Shown here one piece after another: positions 52,311 through 62,941 of a DNA stretch of 64,000 nucleotides. The notes below the pieces were generated by a model, which saw only the letters and a program-made list of their open reading frames with translations, made no database searches and was not told the DNA's origin. Made by a program: the position numbers and the translations under genes. The stretch is from Pictodentalium vernedei (Eukaryota > Mollusca > Scaphopoda > Dentaliida > Dentaliidae): contig CM062296.1 in the NCBI GenBank assembly GCA_031216915.1, positions 663,277,838 to 663,341,837 on the forward strand, written 5' to 3'. Numbering within the stretch: position 1 is the first letter of the stretch; every line of letters begins with the position of its first letter.

Positions 52311-53045
52311 TTCCCATTGCCTACAGTGTTAAAAAGTGCTGACTCAGCACTTTTTCAAAGTCCCGAAACTGTACCCTATGATAAAACCGATGGCAATTTT
52401 TTTTTACCAATCCTTTCTGTTGGTCCTAAGGAAGCTGCACACCAAATAAAAATTCTCAGTGCCGTGCAGTTTTGGAGATATGGGCGTTTTAAATTTTTTC
52501 TATTTTTAGCTCCTACGGTTCCCACGGGGCTGCGGGAAAATTTTTTTTTGCATAAATCAAGTACTCATGACCCAATAAGCCCTCACATAAAATTTGGTTC
52601 AAATCAGCCTCTCGGTTTGGAAAATAGAAATTTGGGGCAGGGCAAAAAATTTTGCCCCTCCCATAACGATGCCAAGTATAGCCCCACAAACTTCTCTTGA
52701 ACAAATCTGAGTCTACACCTCAAAAGGAAGCTGCACACCAAATATCAAGTCTCTGCTACTGCTGGTTCATGAGAAGAAGATTTACAAAGATTTTGGTGCC
52801 CCTTAGGGGCGTGGCACCACCCAGGAGGAGGGGCAACTTCATTTGAACAAATCTGAATTGGCATTAGGTAATAAACATTTAGCCAACATTTGAATAAAAT
52901 TGGGCTAGTGGTTTAGGAGGAGAAGTCGATAATGTAAAGTTAACGCCGGACGGACGCCGGACGGACGACGACGGACGACGGATGCCGGACGACGGACAGA
53001 AAGTGATTAGTAAAGCTCCCCTTGAGCTTCGCTCAGGTGAGCTAA

Positions 53046-53889
53046 AAATGATGTCCAGGCCTCAACAATTCAGGCGAACGATTGTTATGTTTGCCTGGAG
53101 GTAATGCAAATTAAGGCGAACAGACGATTGGTTAACCAAAAGGATCCATCAGTTAACCAACTTTTTTACAATCATCATATTGATGCAAGAGGGGAAAGTA
53201 GTACTTATACAAATATTAAATTTGTGCTTATTATTCAGCTGTAGGCATAATTAGAAACATGTCACAATTTATCAAATTATGGAAATTGAAATGCGGCTCA
53301 AATGCACTGTAGCCTGATGTATGATGGGGCCACTGCCAAATAAATTCTGGAACTACTCACCGCTACACATAATGCAATGCTGCCAATAGAAAATGCACAA
53401 CTCTATATTTCTAACTAATTGCGTATTTCTGCTTCACTGATATTTTTGTCGTCGGAAGTCAACGCATGTTGTCAAACCGTCCCCCAGCTCATGCCTCCGG
53501 CCTTTGGGATATGCCAGTGGCATATTGTGTTTGGATTTTTGGTTAACCAACAGGTTAATGAAACAAATTTACTTAACTGTCAGAATAGGTTAATGAACAA
53601 CTAAATGAGTAACCTGCTTATTGGTTTACCAAAATATGGAACTGTCAAGGCCTGATGTCAGATTCTGACCTTATCAGTGCAGGAGCAGCAGTACACTTAG
53701 TTTATTGCAGTTATGCTACAACTTATTTTGAAAAACAACATTAATCACCATTCATGCACATCTTTTCAAACTGTACAAAAATGTAAAAAACCACATTAAT
53801 AACCTTTCTACTTCTACTTCTACCACATAATGGCCACCATCAAATAATTGATTATTCTGCCATTTTGGTGGGCATACAAACAAAAAAAA
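53046..53889. other. Nothing recognised
   Basis: No gene or terminal repeat. GGTTAACCAA-type motifs recur (53129-53160, 53539-53560, 53618-53630) and may be hAT-type subterminal remnants. Confidence 0.4.
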
Positions 53890-54700
53890 TTCCAATGTGT
53901 AGCTAATTTAGCTTTGCCACCGAAACTTTAAAAGCCTCGAGTGACAGGGCGGATATGACCCCAGGAGGAAGAGCATTCCAATCCCTGATCGTTTGTGGGA
54001 AGAAAGAATATCTGTGGTAGTCATTGGATGCTGCTGATATTTGATAGCTCTTGTCGTGCATGTTTCTTGATAGACGTCCTGGTGGTATAAGACGTCACTT
54101 TGTTGAGATGGCCACTTTGTTGTTCACTATTTTATAAAAGAGTGACAGTCTAGCATCCTTTCTCCCAATGATCTCCACTGTAGGTTGGTTAGCATTTCCT
54201 CTATGCTTGAGCATTTCCCATGTCTGTTAGTAACGTATCGGGCCGCTCTTCTCTGGACCATCTCCAGCCTGTCGCTTTCTGTTTGGTGGTATGGATCCCA
54301 GACTGGACTAGCATATTCGACAAGTGGATGAACTATTGACTCGTAAGCACTTTCTTTCATAGAGGTTGCACCGATGTTGAGGTTGCGCTTCAGGAATCCA
54401 ACAGTTTTATTTGCCTTTTTACAGATGTTATTTACATGGTCATTCCAGCCTAGGTCAGATGTAAAGGTACAGCCAAGATATTTAGCACTGCTCACTGGTT
54501 TAAGGATATGGCCATGTAGACTGTAGGCTGTTTCAATTGGTTTTGTTTTCCTGCTGATAGTGAGAACATTACATTTGTCTGCATGGAAAGACATATTCCA
54601 GTTTGATTCCCATGCTGCAAGTTTATCTGGGTCTTTCTGTAGAACATTTGCATCCTTATCTAAGAAGATTGGTAATAACATTGTACTTTTCTGTATAGAA
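53890..54700 (-). pseudogene. 5'-truncated LINE (CR1/L2/Jockey-like), C-terminal half
   Basis: On the minus strand an open frame of 184 codons (54127-54681) starts just after the RT catalytic box: LQKDPDKLAAWESNWNMSFH, ADKCNVLTISRK, SSAKYLGCTFTSDLGW, KANKTVGFLKRNLNIGA, HPLVEYASPVWDPYHQ and QRRAARYVTNRH. In another frame the usual C-terminus follows: FFPQTIRDWNALPPGVISAL near 53960-54020. This is the thumb and C-terminal domain of a widespread LINE ORF2. It is 5' truncated, as is common for LINE insertions, and has at least one frame change near 54110-54130. The 3' end is near 53890. Confidence 0.75.
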
Positions 54701-54916
54701 ATCAGTGAATCGTATCAACTATCTTCAGATATAGAGTATATGGGTGGGTAAGGAGAGCACCTGATTAATTTATTGGTTCCACTTCCTATGTACATTTAGG
54801 TGAGCTATTTTAAAAACAATTATAAAGTGTCTTCATTTCATTGATGGGCCTTGAGGTAGGTTTTGACTTTTCCAAGATCATTTATTGTGAATTGTGTAGA
54901 TATTGTAATACTGTTA

Positions 54917-55645
54917 CTTAATTATTTGGTAAATCTCCCCGATAGCTGATGGTGTAAAGTAATGTTCCTGAGAACTTTCAACTCAAATATCAAGACGGGG
55001 TGGATGATCCAAGTGAGGGAGCTAGTAGAAAACTACTCATTGGAGATCTCGGACCTTGACGTTGGGGCAAACCAAGGCAAAAAGATCGTCAGAGAAAGGG
55101 TCATGGAGGATTGTAACTGTAATTGGCGGGCGGGGGGGGGGGGGGGGGTCAAATCAAAGAGATCTTTGGGTGGCCTGCGTGATAAAGAGAAGCCTGGTTT
55201 TGAAGAGTACCTTGATGGCACCTTTGGGGGGTCACTGTTGTTCAAGCTGAGGTCAGTCCCTGGAGCTGAGGGGGAAAAAAATGAGAAAAACAGTGAAAAG
55301 GAGTGCCAGATGTGTAATTTGGGCATGGTGGAGACCCTGGAACACTTTCTTCTAGAATGCCCAAAGTATCAGTCTAAAAGAATGAGATTCACTTGGAGTA
55401 TAATGGGGAAGTGGGATGGGAGAATGAAGAACATGTTGTTAGGGGGAGACTCAAAGGAGAGGGTTAATATGCTAATCGGTGAGATTGGGAAGAATGGGGC
55501 AAGGGATGTCATCAAGCAGTTCGTCTCCGAGTGTTGGGAGGAGAGGAGAAGCATGGGTATAGGGAGGCAGTTGGGAGTTCAGGGGTAACCATGGCCTTCT
55601 CGTCCGAGAACCGCAACAAATCAGCGGCTGGCCAAAGTGTTATTA
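54917..55645 (+). pseudogene. LINE-1w family, second 5'-truncated copy
   Basis: It begins abruptly at TTAATTATTTGGTAAATCTC, which corresponds to 28772 in the first copy, and runs to the (TTA)-like tail at about 55638-55645. The open frame 54962-55588 (208 codons) reads MFLRTFNSNIKTG, VRELVENYSLEISDL, NQGKKIVRERVMEDC and the CCHC finger CQMCNLGMVETLEHFLLECP. A G tract (55129-55147) falls inside the frame and is read as a Gly run absent from the first copy. This copy is more open than the first in the C-terminal region, but lacks RT and endonuclease. Confidence 0.8.
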
Positions 55646-57618
55646 TTACATATGTGTTTTGTGTTCTATATATCTCAACCTTCATTTTGATGTATAATTT
55701 GTGTATATTTAATTTGAATTTAAGGAATATTAGAGGTGGGAATTTCAAAATAAACAAAATTCCATTACTTATATAGCACCTTTAATTGAAGAAAGTGACC
55801 GATATATACAGATTTTACTTCATTTTATAAAAAAAGTATTCTGTGTGATTGTCAGTACGAAATTATTAGGATATTTGCAGGGTGGTAAGATAAAGTAACA
55901 TTTGTTGTTTAAAAAAACAAATTTGGCAAAGTGGCTTTTTTCAAAATTTTATGTTCTGCCAAACTGTCTTTTCCAGAGAAAAGTCCAGGATTCATAATTA
56001 TATATTCAGTCATATTTTATCAATATAGCTCATTATCCTTTTGTGACATAACATGGGTAATTTTGATTATAATATAAAGTATGTACACTAGTATAGGCCT
56101 AGTATAAAGAAGGAATGCCAAATTTAAATTTGGTACACACCGGGTGGAAGTTGAGAACTGCATGGTATAAAGGTGCACCTCTTTTGGGTGAACAGAATAA
56201 TAGCAATTACACGCACATTCTTTTTTTTAAATTCAGGCTTGGGCTTGTCCTCAACACACTGCCACGGCACTGGTGCACAGAAACAGTCAAGATGAAAGTA
56301 TTGTTGACATTGCCTCTGGCTTTGATTGGCCCAAGTTATGGAAATTGGAATAAATGAACAGCACAAGACATTCTTGTGGAAAGACTAAACAGAGACAAAC
56401 TCTCTCGTTTAAGCAGCTGGCTGAGATTTTCTCTCGACAAATTTTCTATACGCTTCAGAAATTTCAATCAATTCTTAGTTTTTTATCAACCAAGTCCTCA
56501 TTTCCAAACACGGTAACATGTCGCGATTAGAGTCAACATTCCAAAATGGTTTCAGTTTCACATATCAACCAAAATAATAATGAGGATATGATTTGTATTG
56601 ATTTCGTATCAGCTGGATGATACAGTACTGTAATCGAATATGTTTTCAAGAGCCTATCTGTTCGAAATACTCGAGTTATTACCAGAAAGAGAGCGTCGAA
56701 ATGCCTCGAATTGAAATTTTATTTTTGTCAGTTCAACCTTGTTGGCTCCGTTGGAAAACTCGTGGTGGCTGCCATCTTAAAACGTCATTAACATCCCACC
56801 AATGAAATGAATCAGTTTACCAGGGGCACAAAATGGGTGCTGCAAGTTCCCCAAGATTCGACACATGGAGGACTGAAATTAATAAATCGAGAATTGTTCC
56901 TCAAAATTTTAACTCAGATTTCTTGTTGATATGCTTGTGATTTTCCCTGGATAAGGCGATTCCTCACTTTATAAAACCACAAGTAATCTGTGTATAAACA
57001 CCTCTCTTCCAGTTATTGTTCCCCGGGAAGTAGGTATAGTCCAAATAAATTACGTTTCCGAAAGCTCAACACAGAGAGGAGGGTGGGTGGGTGGGGGAGG
57101 GGGGGGGGGGGGGTGCCGGAGTACGGACACAAGGGATGGGGGGGGGGGGTGAAAGGATGTTTACTCAGATCACGATGTAATTGTTTTCTTTATCTTACAA
57201 GAACTTGATTTATTCTGTTCGCCGTGTCTGTTACCGATAGTCGTGGAGGGTTGCGGACTATTCGGACCTAGGATGATTCGGACCCCGACCATTGGACGAT
57301 TGGGACCTCCAGTCTTGGACGATTCGGACCTCTAGTCTTGGATGAATATTTCTGTCTGTATGTTAGCAGATTGTCGCTTGAAAGCGTTCAGCACTTTGTA
57401 TAATATTTCTGTTTTATCTCTTGTATAATAATTCATATTTTTAATGTTTTAAAAACACCTTTTGTTATAACAACATAACCGTATGTGATTAGTAACAAAG
57501 TGGTGACTATAGTTTAGGCGGTACCGCCTATTGATAGTGAATGCAAAAAGCTCTTCAAAGTGCAATGCGCTGTCTAAACACATGACCTCTCGTGCTTATA
57601 TATGGTGGTTGATTGTCT
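55646..57618. other. Unassigned DNA with G tracts and a minisatellite
   Basis: Two G tracts at about 57092-57114 and 57138-57149. A short minisatellite at about 57250-57345 has units GGACGATTCGGACCT, AGTCTTGGA. No gene, terminal repeats or RNA gene are recognised in the nearly 2 kb. Confidence 0.45.
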
Positions 57619-57950
57619 GTTGGCACATGGCGGGTGGCTCTGCGCAAGCCCATGTGGACATCGATAAAACAACTTCACGAGATAGCAAAAATAGACACTA
57701 TAGCAATGCGCTTAAAAAATCTTCAAAGCAAAATTCTAAATAGACTTCAAGACAGCGAATTAATAACTGAACTAAATGCGCATCGCGCACTCAATAGGAA
57801 AACTAAATAATTTGGGGCGTATCTATCGAAAGGGTTAAAGATTACATCATTGCGATGAGGTGAGCCAGGCACTTGGTGACAAAATTCAGAACTGGCTGCG
57901 GGTGACACGATACGCACGAAAGCTTGCCTCTGTTACCAGTGGGAGTTGAT
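57619..57950 (+). repeat. LINE-J tail unit, copy 1
   Basis: It encodes the last residues of a Jockey-like ORF (RVALRKPMWTSIKQLHEIAK...LNRKTK, stop at about 57808) and then about 140 bp of sequence (CGTATCTATCGAAAGGG...CAGTGGGAGTTG). The same unit with the same left edge CTGTTGGCACATGGCGGG occurs at 61551-61883. Confidence 0.7.
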
Positions 57951-58158
57951 AATGGTGACGCCCTTTTCCACATCATTGAAGAACTCGAACTATTCGTGGT
58001 AAATAACGACCAAGACGTAACATACATAAGCAACAACCCATTCCATCAATCAGATATCATAGACTTGATTATCAGCAGCAAATTACTAATCAGCCAAATG
58101 CAAGACATATTTGTAGGGATGATGAGCTAGGCAGTGATCACCTGCGGTTCACGCCACT

Positions 58159-59800
58159 TTGAAACGTAATACTGGTCCCGCAAGGTATCCTCCCGTGAAT
58201 AGGTGGAACCTATCAAAAATTGACTTTAACCTCTTCAGAAACATTATCGAAGTAAAAATAAAGGCAACTGACCCCTTAAATGCTCATGAACTAGAAAAAG
58301 CCTGCACCCATCTTAACGAGGTTATCTACAGTACACTAGATGAAATTTGTCCCAAGCAAACAGTAAAGACGCGGATAAACAGAATAACCCAAACAACTCT
58401 TCAAATAATCAAACAAAAAAGAAAAGCCTTCCGGGCTTACCAATCAGAGAATGATCAAATGAAAAGAGCAGAACTTAAAACCGCGTATAATCGCCTACAT
58501 GGAGAAGTAAAAAAGACCATAGCTAACGACAATCGCGTGAGATGAGAAAAAGCAACAGAAAAACTAAAGGGGCTGAGAGAACCTAAGAGGTTATGGGATA
58601 CATTTAAAACTCTTACTTGCCAAAAGAGCAAAATTGCCAATAATAATGTGCTGAAGACTAGCGACGGAACTATGGCCATGGACGACAAGGCAAAGGCCAG
58701 CGCTTTTGCCGAACTTCTAAAGAAGGCGCATCGTCCAAAAGAAGGGAACAGATATGACAACGATTTTAAGGTAAAAGTAAATAAATTTGTCCATGATAAC
58801 AACTCAATTTTCAATGAACCGAACTTCGACCAAAGGCACGAAGACAGGGACAACCATGAAATAACCGAACCAATAAGCGTAGAAGAGGTCATGGGTATAA
58901 TCAGAAAATGCAAGTCATCTTCGTCCCCAGGAGAAGACGAAGTCTCTTACAAAATAATGAAACAGTGCCCCAACATCTTCTACTGCAGACTTACCAAACT
59001 TCTAAACTGTTGTCTCTCCTGTGGGTACTTCCCAAAATGCTGGAAAATGGCCACAGGAGTCATTATACCTAAACCCGACAAAAACCTTACCAGCCCTTCT
59101 AACTACCGCCCAATCAGCTTGCTTAGCTGTGTTGGAAAAATATTTGAGCGGATTCTCACTACGAGACTTCGCAGCTATCTCGAATCAATCAACTTTTTCA
59201 ACAAATGGCAAAGAGCGTATAGGAGTCAGAAAGAGGGAATCGAACACGTATATAGACTGGACCATTATATGAAAACAGCATTTAGTCAAAACGAAATCGG
59301 AACAGTGCTTTTCTTGGATGTAGAAAAAGCGTTCGACTCGGTATGGCACAATGGCGTGAGATATAAACTAGCGAAAATGGGATTACCCACAAAAATTCTG
59401 AGGATCATATCATCATTTCTAACTGACAGAAAAATCAAGGTGAGGGTTAATCGGTGTCAGAGGAAGAAATACGAGAAGCGGGAACACCACAAGGGTCGGT
59501 TTTAAGTCCGCTTCGTTTCATAATATGTGCGAATGATAAAGAAAAAGTAGGGGAAAACTGTGTTGAAGTAACGCAGTTCTCAGACGACAAAGGCATTTGG
59601 ATGGCCAGCAAGTCCAGAAACATAATTAAAAATCGTCTACAGGATACCACTCGCGATCTTGAGTGCTTGTGCGCCCTGTTGCGCATCAAACTCAATGCCG
59701 CCAAAACTCAAAAAGTTACGCTCTTAAAAAAGCAAAGGAAAAAAACAGTCCCAGTATCGATCTTCAGTTATACGATCACAAACTAGAAGCAAACAAAGAG
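58159..59800 (+). pseudogene. LINE-J reverse transcriptase
   Basis: Linker (58159-58545): RWNLSKIDFNLFRNIIEV, KRKAFRAYQSENDQMKRAEL. RT (58648-59505): SVEEVMGIIRKCKSSSSPGE, YFPKCWKMATGVIIPKPDK, YRPISLLSCVGKIFERIL and FLDVEKAFDSVWHNGV (first catalytic Asp). The rest is in a second frame (59454-59786): AGTPQGSVLSPLRFII, then the catalytic box QFSDDKGIW, where Ala is replaced by Ser (usual form FADD). The order and the QF-x-DD-x-x-IW form fit the Jockey group. A stop at 58543 and a frame change near 59450-59510 break it. Confidence 0.8.
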
Positions 59801-60234
59801 GCCAAATTTTGGGGATTTACCCTAGATAGCAATCTCAGTCTAAACAGTCACGTAAACTCCATTGCGGTTAGAGCTACTAAACGTATCAATTTTCTGAAGA
59901 TGATCAGAGGTAGAAATTGGGGAGCAAACAAAGATGTGCTTCTCAAGCTCTAAAAACATTTATACGTCCGGTACTAGAATACGGTGCCATAAAAACAAGT
60001 GACCCGAGCAAAACCAACATTCAGAAGCTACAAAGGGTTCAAAATTATGCCCTGCGAGTGGCACTATGCAAATCAACATGGACACCGATAAAGGAACTTC
60101 ACGAGCTAGCAAACATAGAAACTATTGATACGCGATTAACAGACCTACAAAACAAAACCCTCAACAGACTCCAAGATAGTGAATTAATGGTTGAGCTGAA
60201 CGAACACCGATCCCTTAACAGAAAAACAAAATAA
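59801..60234 (+). pseudogene. LINE-J C-terminal region
   Basis: EAKFWGFTLDSNLSLNSHVN, RATKRINFLKMIRGRNWG and, after a further frame change, KTFIRPVLEYGAI, QKLQRVQNYALRVALCKS, TWTPIKELHELANIET and LNRLQDSELMVELNEHRSLN, ending NRKTK-stop. This is the usual thumb and C-terminal part of Jockey-like ORF2, with no zinc finger. Confidence 0.7.
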
Positions 60235-60610
60235 GTTTCCGGAAAAAAATAAAATAAAAAAAAATTATGCAATATAACTAAATCGCGCGGAGTCAGTGAG
60301 GCTTGCCTCGCTAGTCATTGGGAACTTTAGGATAGAGTCTGTGAGGACTGCCTCGCAACTCTGCTGAAGCGCGATTGAAATGCGTTTAATAAGATTTATA
60401 TAACAAAACCCTCCACATACTCCAGGATAGTGAATCAATGGTGAAGCTGAACGAACACCGAACCCTTAACAGAAAAACAAAATAAGCCACAGTAAATTAA
60501 AATTACTCAATAGAATTAAACTGCGTGGAGTCAGTGAGGATTGCCTCGCTACTCATTGAGATCTTTAGGAATGAGTCTGTGAGGATTGCCTCGCAACTCT
60601 GCGTGTGGGG
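60235..60610 (+). repeat. LINE-J 3' UTR and a second truncated tail
   Basis: The 3' UTR (about 60235-60390) holds two near-repeats, GTCAGTGAGGCTTGCCTCGC and GTCTGTGAGGACTGCCTCGC. From about 60405 a second copy of the last about 20 codons (CTCCAGGATAGTGAATCAAT...AACAGAAAAACAAAATAAGC) and the same UTR motifs (60530-60600) follow directly. This is a tandem, strongly 5'-truncated tail. Confidence 0.7.
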
Positions 60611-60847
60611 GGTGGGCTCCGAAGAAACACACCCCGTATCCCATCCATAGCAACAATCACACAACAGGCACAATACACAATAGCGGACATCTATCTTTCT
60701 CTCTACCTATAACTTTTCTAATTGAACATTCTCAAATTTTCTTGCAACGCTCTTATAAAGAAGACGCATGGAAATGGTAGAAAAAGCGTAGGAGGAATTG
60801 GTGCAACCTACCTTTCTGCAACACACACAAGAAACCACCAAACACTA

Positions 60848-61550
60848 GGCAAGGACTGAAACAAGCTTGTCTGGCTGGGGACGAGTGTACATTTTAAATA
60901 AATAAATATTTGAATAAAGATTTAACAGCCCTTTCAAGGGCTTGAGGGTGTGTGTCTGTGAGAGGGTGTTTTTTTTTGTTGTGTTTTGTTTTTTAGGGGT
61001 GGGTGGGGGTGGGGTGGAGGAGGTCATTGGGAATTCCCGAAGGATAACCAGATACCGCATAATCACATACGGCATCCTATCTCCCAGAAGGCTTGATGGA
61101 TGACTCCCGGTTTTTCAAAACTAAACTGTTGGAGCTTTCTCCACTCCTTTTTTGTAACCGCTATGGTCATATACCGTGGCCGCTATCAAACCGGCGTTGC
61201 TGTTTGGTTTTCTTTTCTCTTCTTCCCTTAAATTTGCCATCGCACAACATTACATTCTGGCTCGCTACCATGGTGGGACTCAAACCTCTACCATCGCCGA
61301 GCTGGAACCGAATAGAGCCTACTCTCTAATAGTTTTAATGGCGTTGAGGGATTGAGTATTGACAATTTAACACTCCAACGTAAACAGCCGGGGATTCTAA
61401 CCGCGTGCATACCCCCTCAAACCCCATTTGAGGCAATAGGAAAGCTAGGCCTGTGTGATCCAAGTGAAATAAAATAAGGTTAACCGGGTCGCAAGGGATT
61501 TGTAAATCCCACATCGTCCCTGCGCGCCTTCGTTCATTCATCATTCATTC
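60848..61550. repeat. Duplicated unit X, copy 1
   Basis: About 0.7 kb beginning AGGCAAGGACTGAAACAAG, with GGAATTCCCGAAGGATAACC, GGCTTGATGGATGAC, TTGAGGGATTGA and a right end of GTTAACCGGGTCGCAAGG and ATCGTCCCTGCGCGCCTTCG. Present again at 62153-62812. Non-coding; nature unknown. On the minus strand GGTTTGAGTCC resembles a Pol III B box, but no convincing A box at the right spacing is seen. Confidence 0.7.
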
Positions 61551-61883
61551 TGTTGGCACATGGCGGGTGGCTCTGCGCAAGCCCATGTGGACATCGACCA
61601 AACAACTTCACGAGATAGCAAAAATAGACACTATAGCAATGCGCTTAAAAGATCTTCAAAGCAAAATTCTAAATCGACTTCAAGACAGCGAATTAATAAT
61701 TGAACTAAATGCGCATCGCGTCCTCAATAGGAAAACTAAATAATTTGGGACGTATCTATCAAAAGGGTTAAAGATTACATCATTGCGATGGGGTGAGTCA
61801 GGCACTCGGTGACAAAAATTCAGAACTGGCTGCGGGTGACACGATACGCACGAAAGCTTGCCTCTGTTACCAGTGGGAGTTGC
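61551..61883 (+). repeat. LINE-J tail unit, copy 2
   Basis: The same unit as 57619-57950, with the same left edge and about 96% identity by eye: the last codons of the LINE-J ORF followed by the CGTATCTATC...CAGTGGGAGTTG block. It lies directly between duplicated unit X copy 1 and a unique stretch (61884-62152). Confidence 0.7.
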
Positions 61884-62152
61884 AAACAGCGAGGAAAATC
61901 TCCACCTGCTGCCGGGCCTCCCCTCCCCGAGATATAAATTTCGGGTAAATAATGCTGGCTTCCCCATCCAGATGTCACTGGTCGTCACGGACGGAACAGT
62001 CGTAAATTAAAAACCGAATTGCTCTAATTTCCAGCTCTCTGTCTTTTCTACCTCCTCTATCTCATCAGACACACGACCAAAACTGAATGACAAACTATGA
62101 GGGATTGAAACAATCCTCATGCAAAGATGTTCAGAAAACCTAAATAAGACCA

Positions 62153-62217
62153 AGGCAAGGATTGAAACAATCTTGCCAGCAAACAGCCCTTTTAAGAGCT
62201 TTTTGTTATTTATTTAG

Positions 62218-62251
<34 letters not shown>

Positions 62252-62812
62252 TGGGGGAGTGGGGAGGGGTGGGGAGGTCATTTGGAATTCCCGAAGGATA
62301 ACCCAGATACCTCATAATCACATACGGCATCCTATCTCCCAGAAGGCTTGATGGATGACGACTCTCGGTTTTTTAAAACTAAACTGCTGGAGCTTTCTCC
62401 ACTGCTTTTTTGTAACCGCTATGGTCATATACCGGGGCCGCTACCAAACCGGCGTTGCTGTTTGGTTTTCTTTTCTCTCCATCCCTTAAATTTGCCATTT
62501 GCCAAAATTATATTCTGACTCGCCACCATGGTGGAAATCAAACCTCTTCCATCGCCAAGCTGGAACCGAATAAAGCCCACTCTCTAATAGTCCTAATGGC
62601 GTTGAGGGATTGATTATTGACAATCTATCACTCCAACGTAATCTGCCGGAAATTCTAACCGCGTGCATACCACCTCAGACCCCATTTTAGGCAATAGGAA
62701 GCTAGGCCTGTGGCCTGTGTGATGCAAGTGAAATAAAATAAGGTTAACCGGGTCGCAAGGGATTGGTAAATCCCACATCGTCCCTGCGCGCCTTCATTCA
62801 TTGTTGGCACAT
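62153..62812. repeat. Duplicated unit X, copy 2
   Basis: Same order of blocks as 60848-61550 with small length differences, including a G tract (about 62230-62251) where copy 1 has a T/G-rich stretch. It ends just before an exon-like open stretch at 62829. Confidence 0.7.
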
Positions 62813-62828
62813 CATTCTCTTGTTCATC

Positions 62829-62941
62829 ATGGATGTTGAAAATCCTTGTACAGCGTGTGGGAAGACCGTAAGACCAAGACAGGAAGCAATACAGTGCGAC
62901 AATGCACAGTGCGGATGGTGGACACACAGAACGTGGTACAG
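62829..62941 (+). CDS. Putative first exon: PHD-like Cys-rich N-terminus
   Basis: An ATG (62829) opens MDVENPCTACGKTVRPRQEA then IQCDNAQCGWWTHRTWYR, followed by a donor CAG|GTAAAT (GT at 62942-62943). The spacing C-x2-C-x11-C-x4-C-x3-H resembles the PHD-type finger at the N-terminus of FLYWCH/MULE-family animal proteins (usual form CDxCxxWQHRTC). The Cys usually following HRT is Trp here, so the finger looks degenerate. The start is chosen because the Cys motif follows closely and TTCATC precedes it. With the donor as read, the exon ends in phase 2. Confidence 0.5.

Larger units (their letters stand above)
48615..53045 (+). mobile_element. Hairpin-ended repeat, copy C, with satellite array
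   Basis: It starts ACAAGAGGCCCCACGTGGCC, then GCTCACCTGA (48641-48650). It contains a cluster of P1-type MITE cores, a simple-repeat block, a 14-unit 167-bp array (50081-52300) and the shared tail. It then has a microsatellite of GGACGGACGCC/GACGACGG units (about 52947-53000) and a terminal hairpin at 53014-53044 with arms AGCTCCCCTTGAGC / GCTCAGGTGAGCT. It is about 4.4 kb because of the nested MITEs and the expanded array; copies A and B are about 1.55 kb. Non-coding throughout. Confidence 0.65.
57951..60390 (+). mobile_element. LINE-J: Jockey-like non-LTR retrotransposon, 5' truncated
   Basis: It begins within the endonuclease domain (NGDALFHIIEELELFVVNND) and continues with the C-terminal endonuclease block QSDIIDLIISSKLL and SDH, a linker, reverse transcriptase, the C-terminal region and a 3' UTR with the repeated GTCAGTGAGG / GCCTCGCTA motif. 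It lacks the 5' part of the ORF and has several frame changes, so it is inactive. Confidence 0.75.

Noticed and set aside
61260-61300. tRNA-derived SINE promoter in unit X
   Set aside because: GGTTTGAGTCC on the minus strand resembles a B box, but the A-box-like AGCTCGGCGATGG is too close and there is no tRNA fold.
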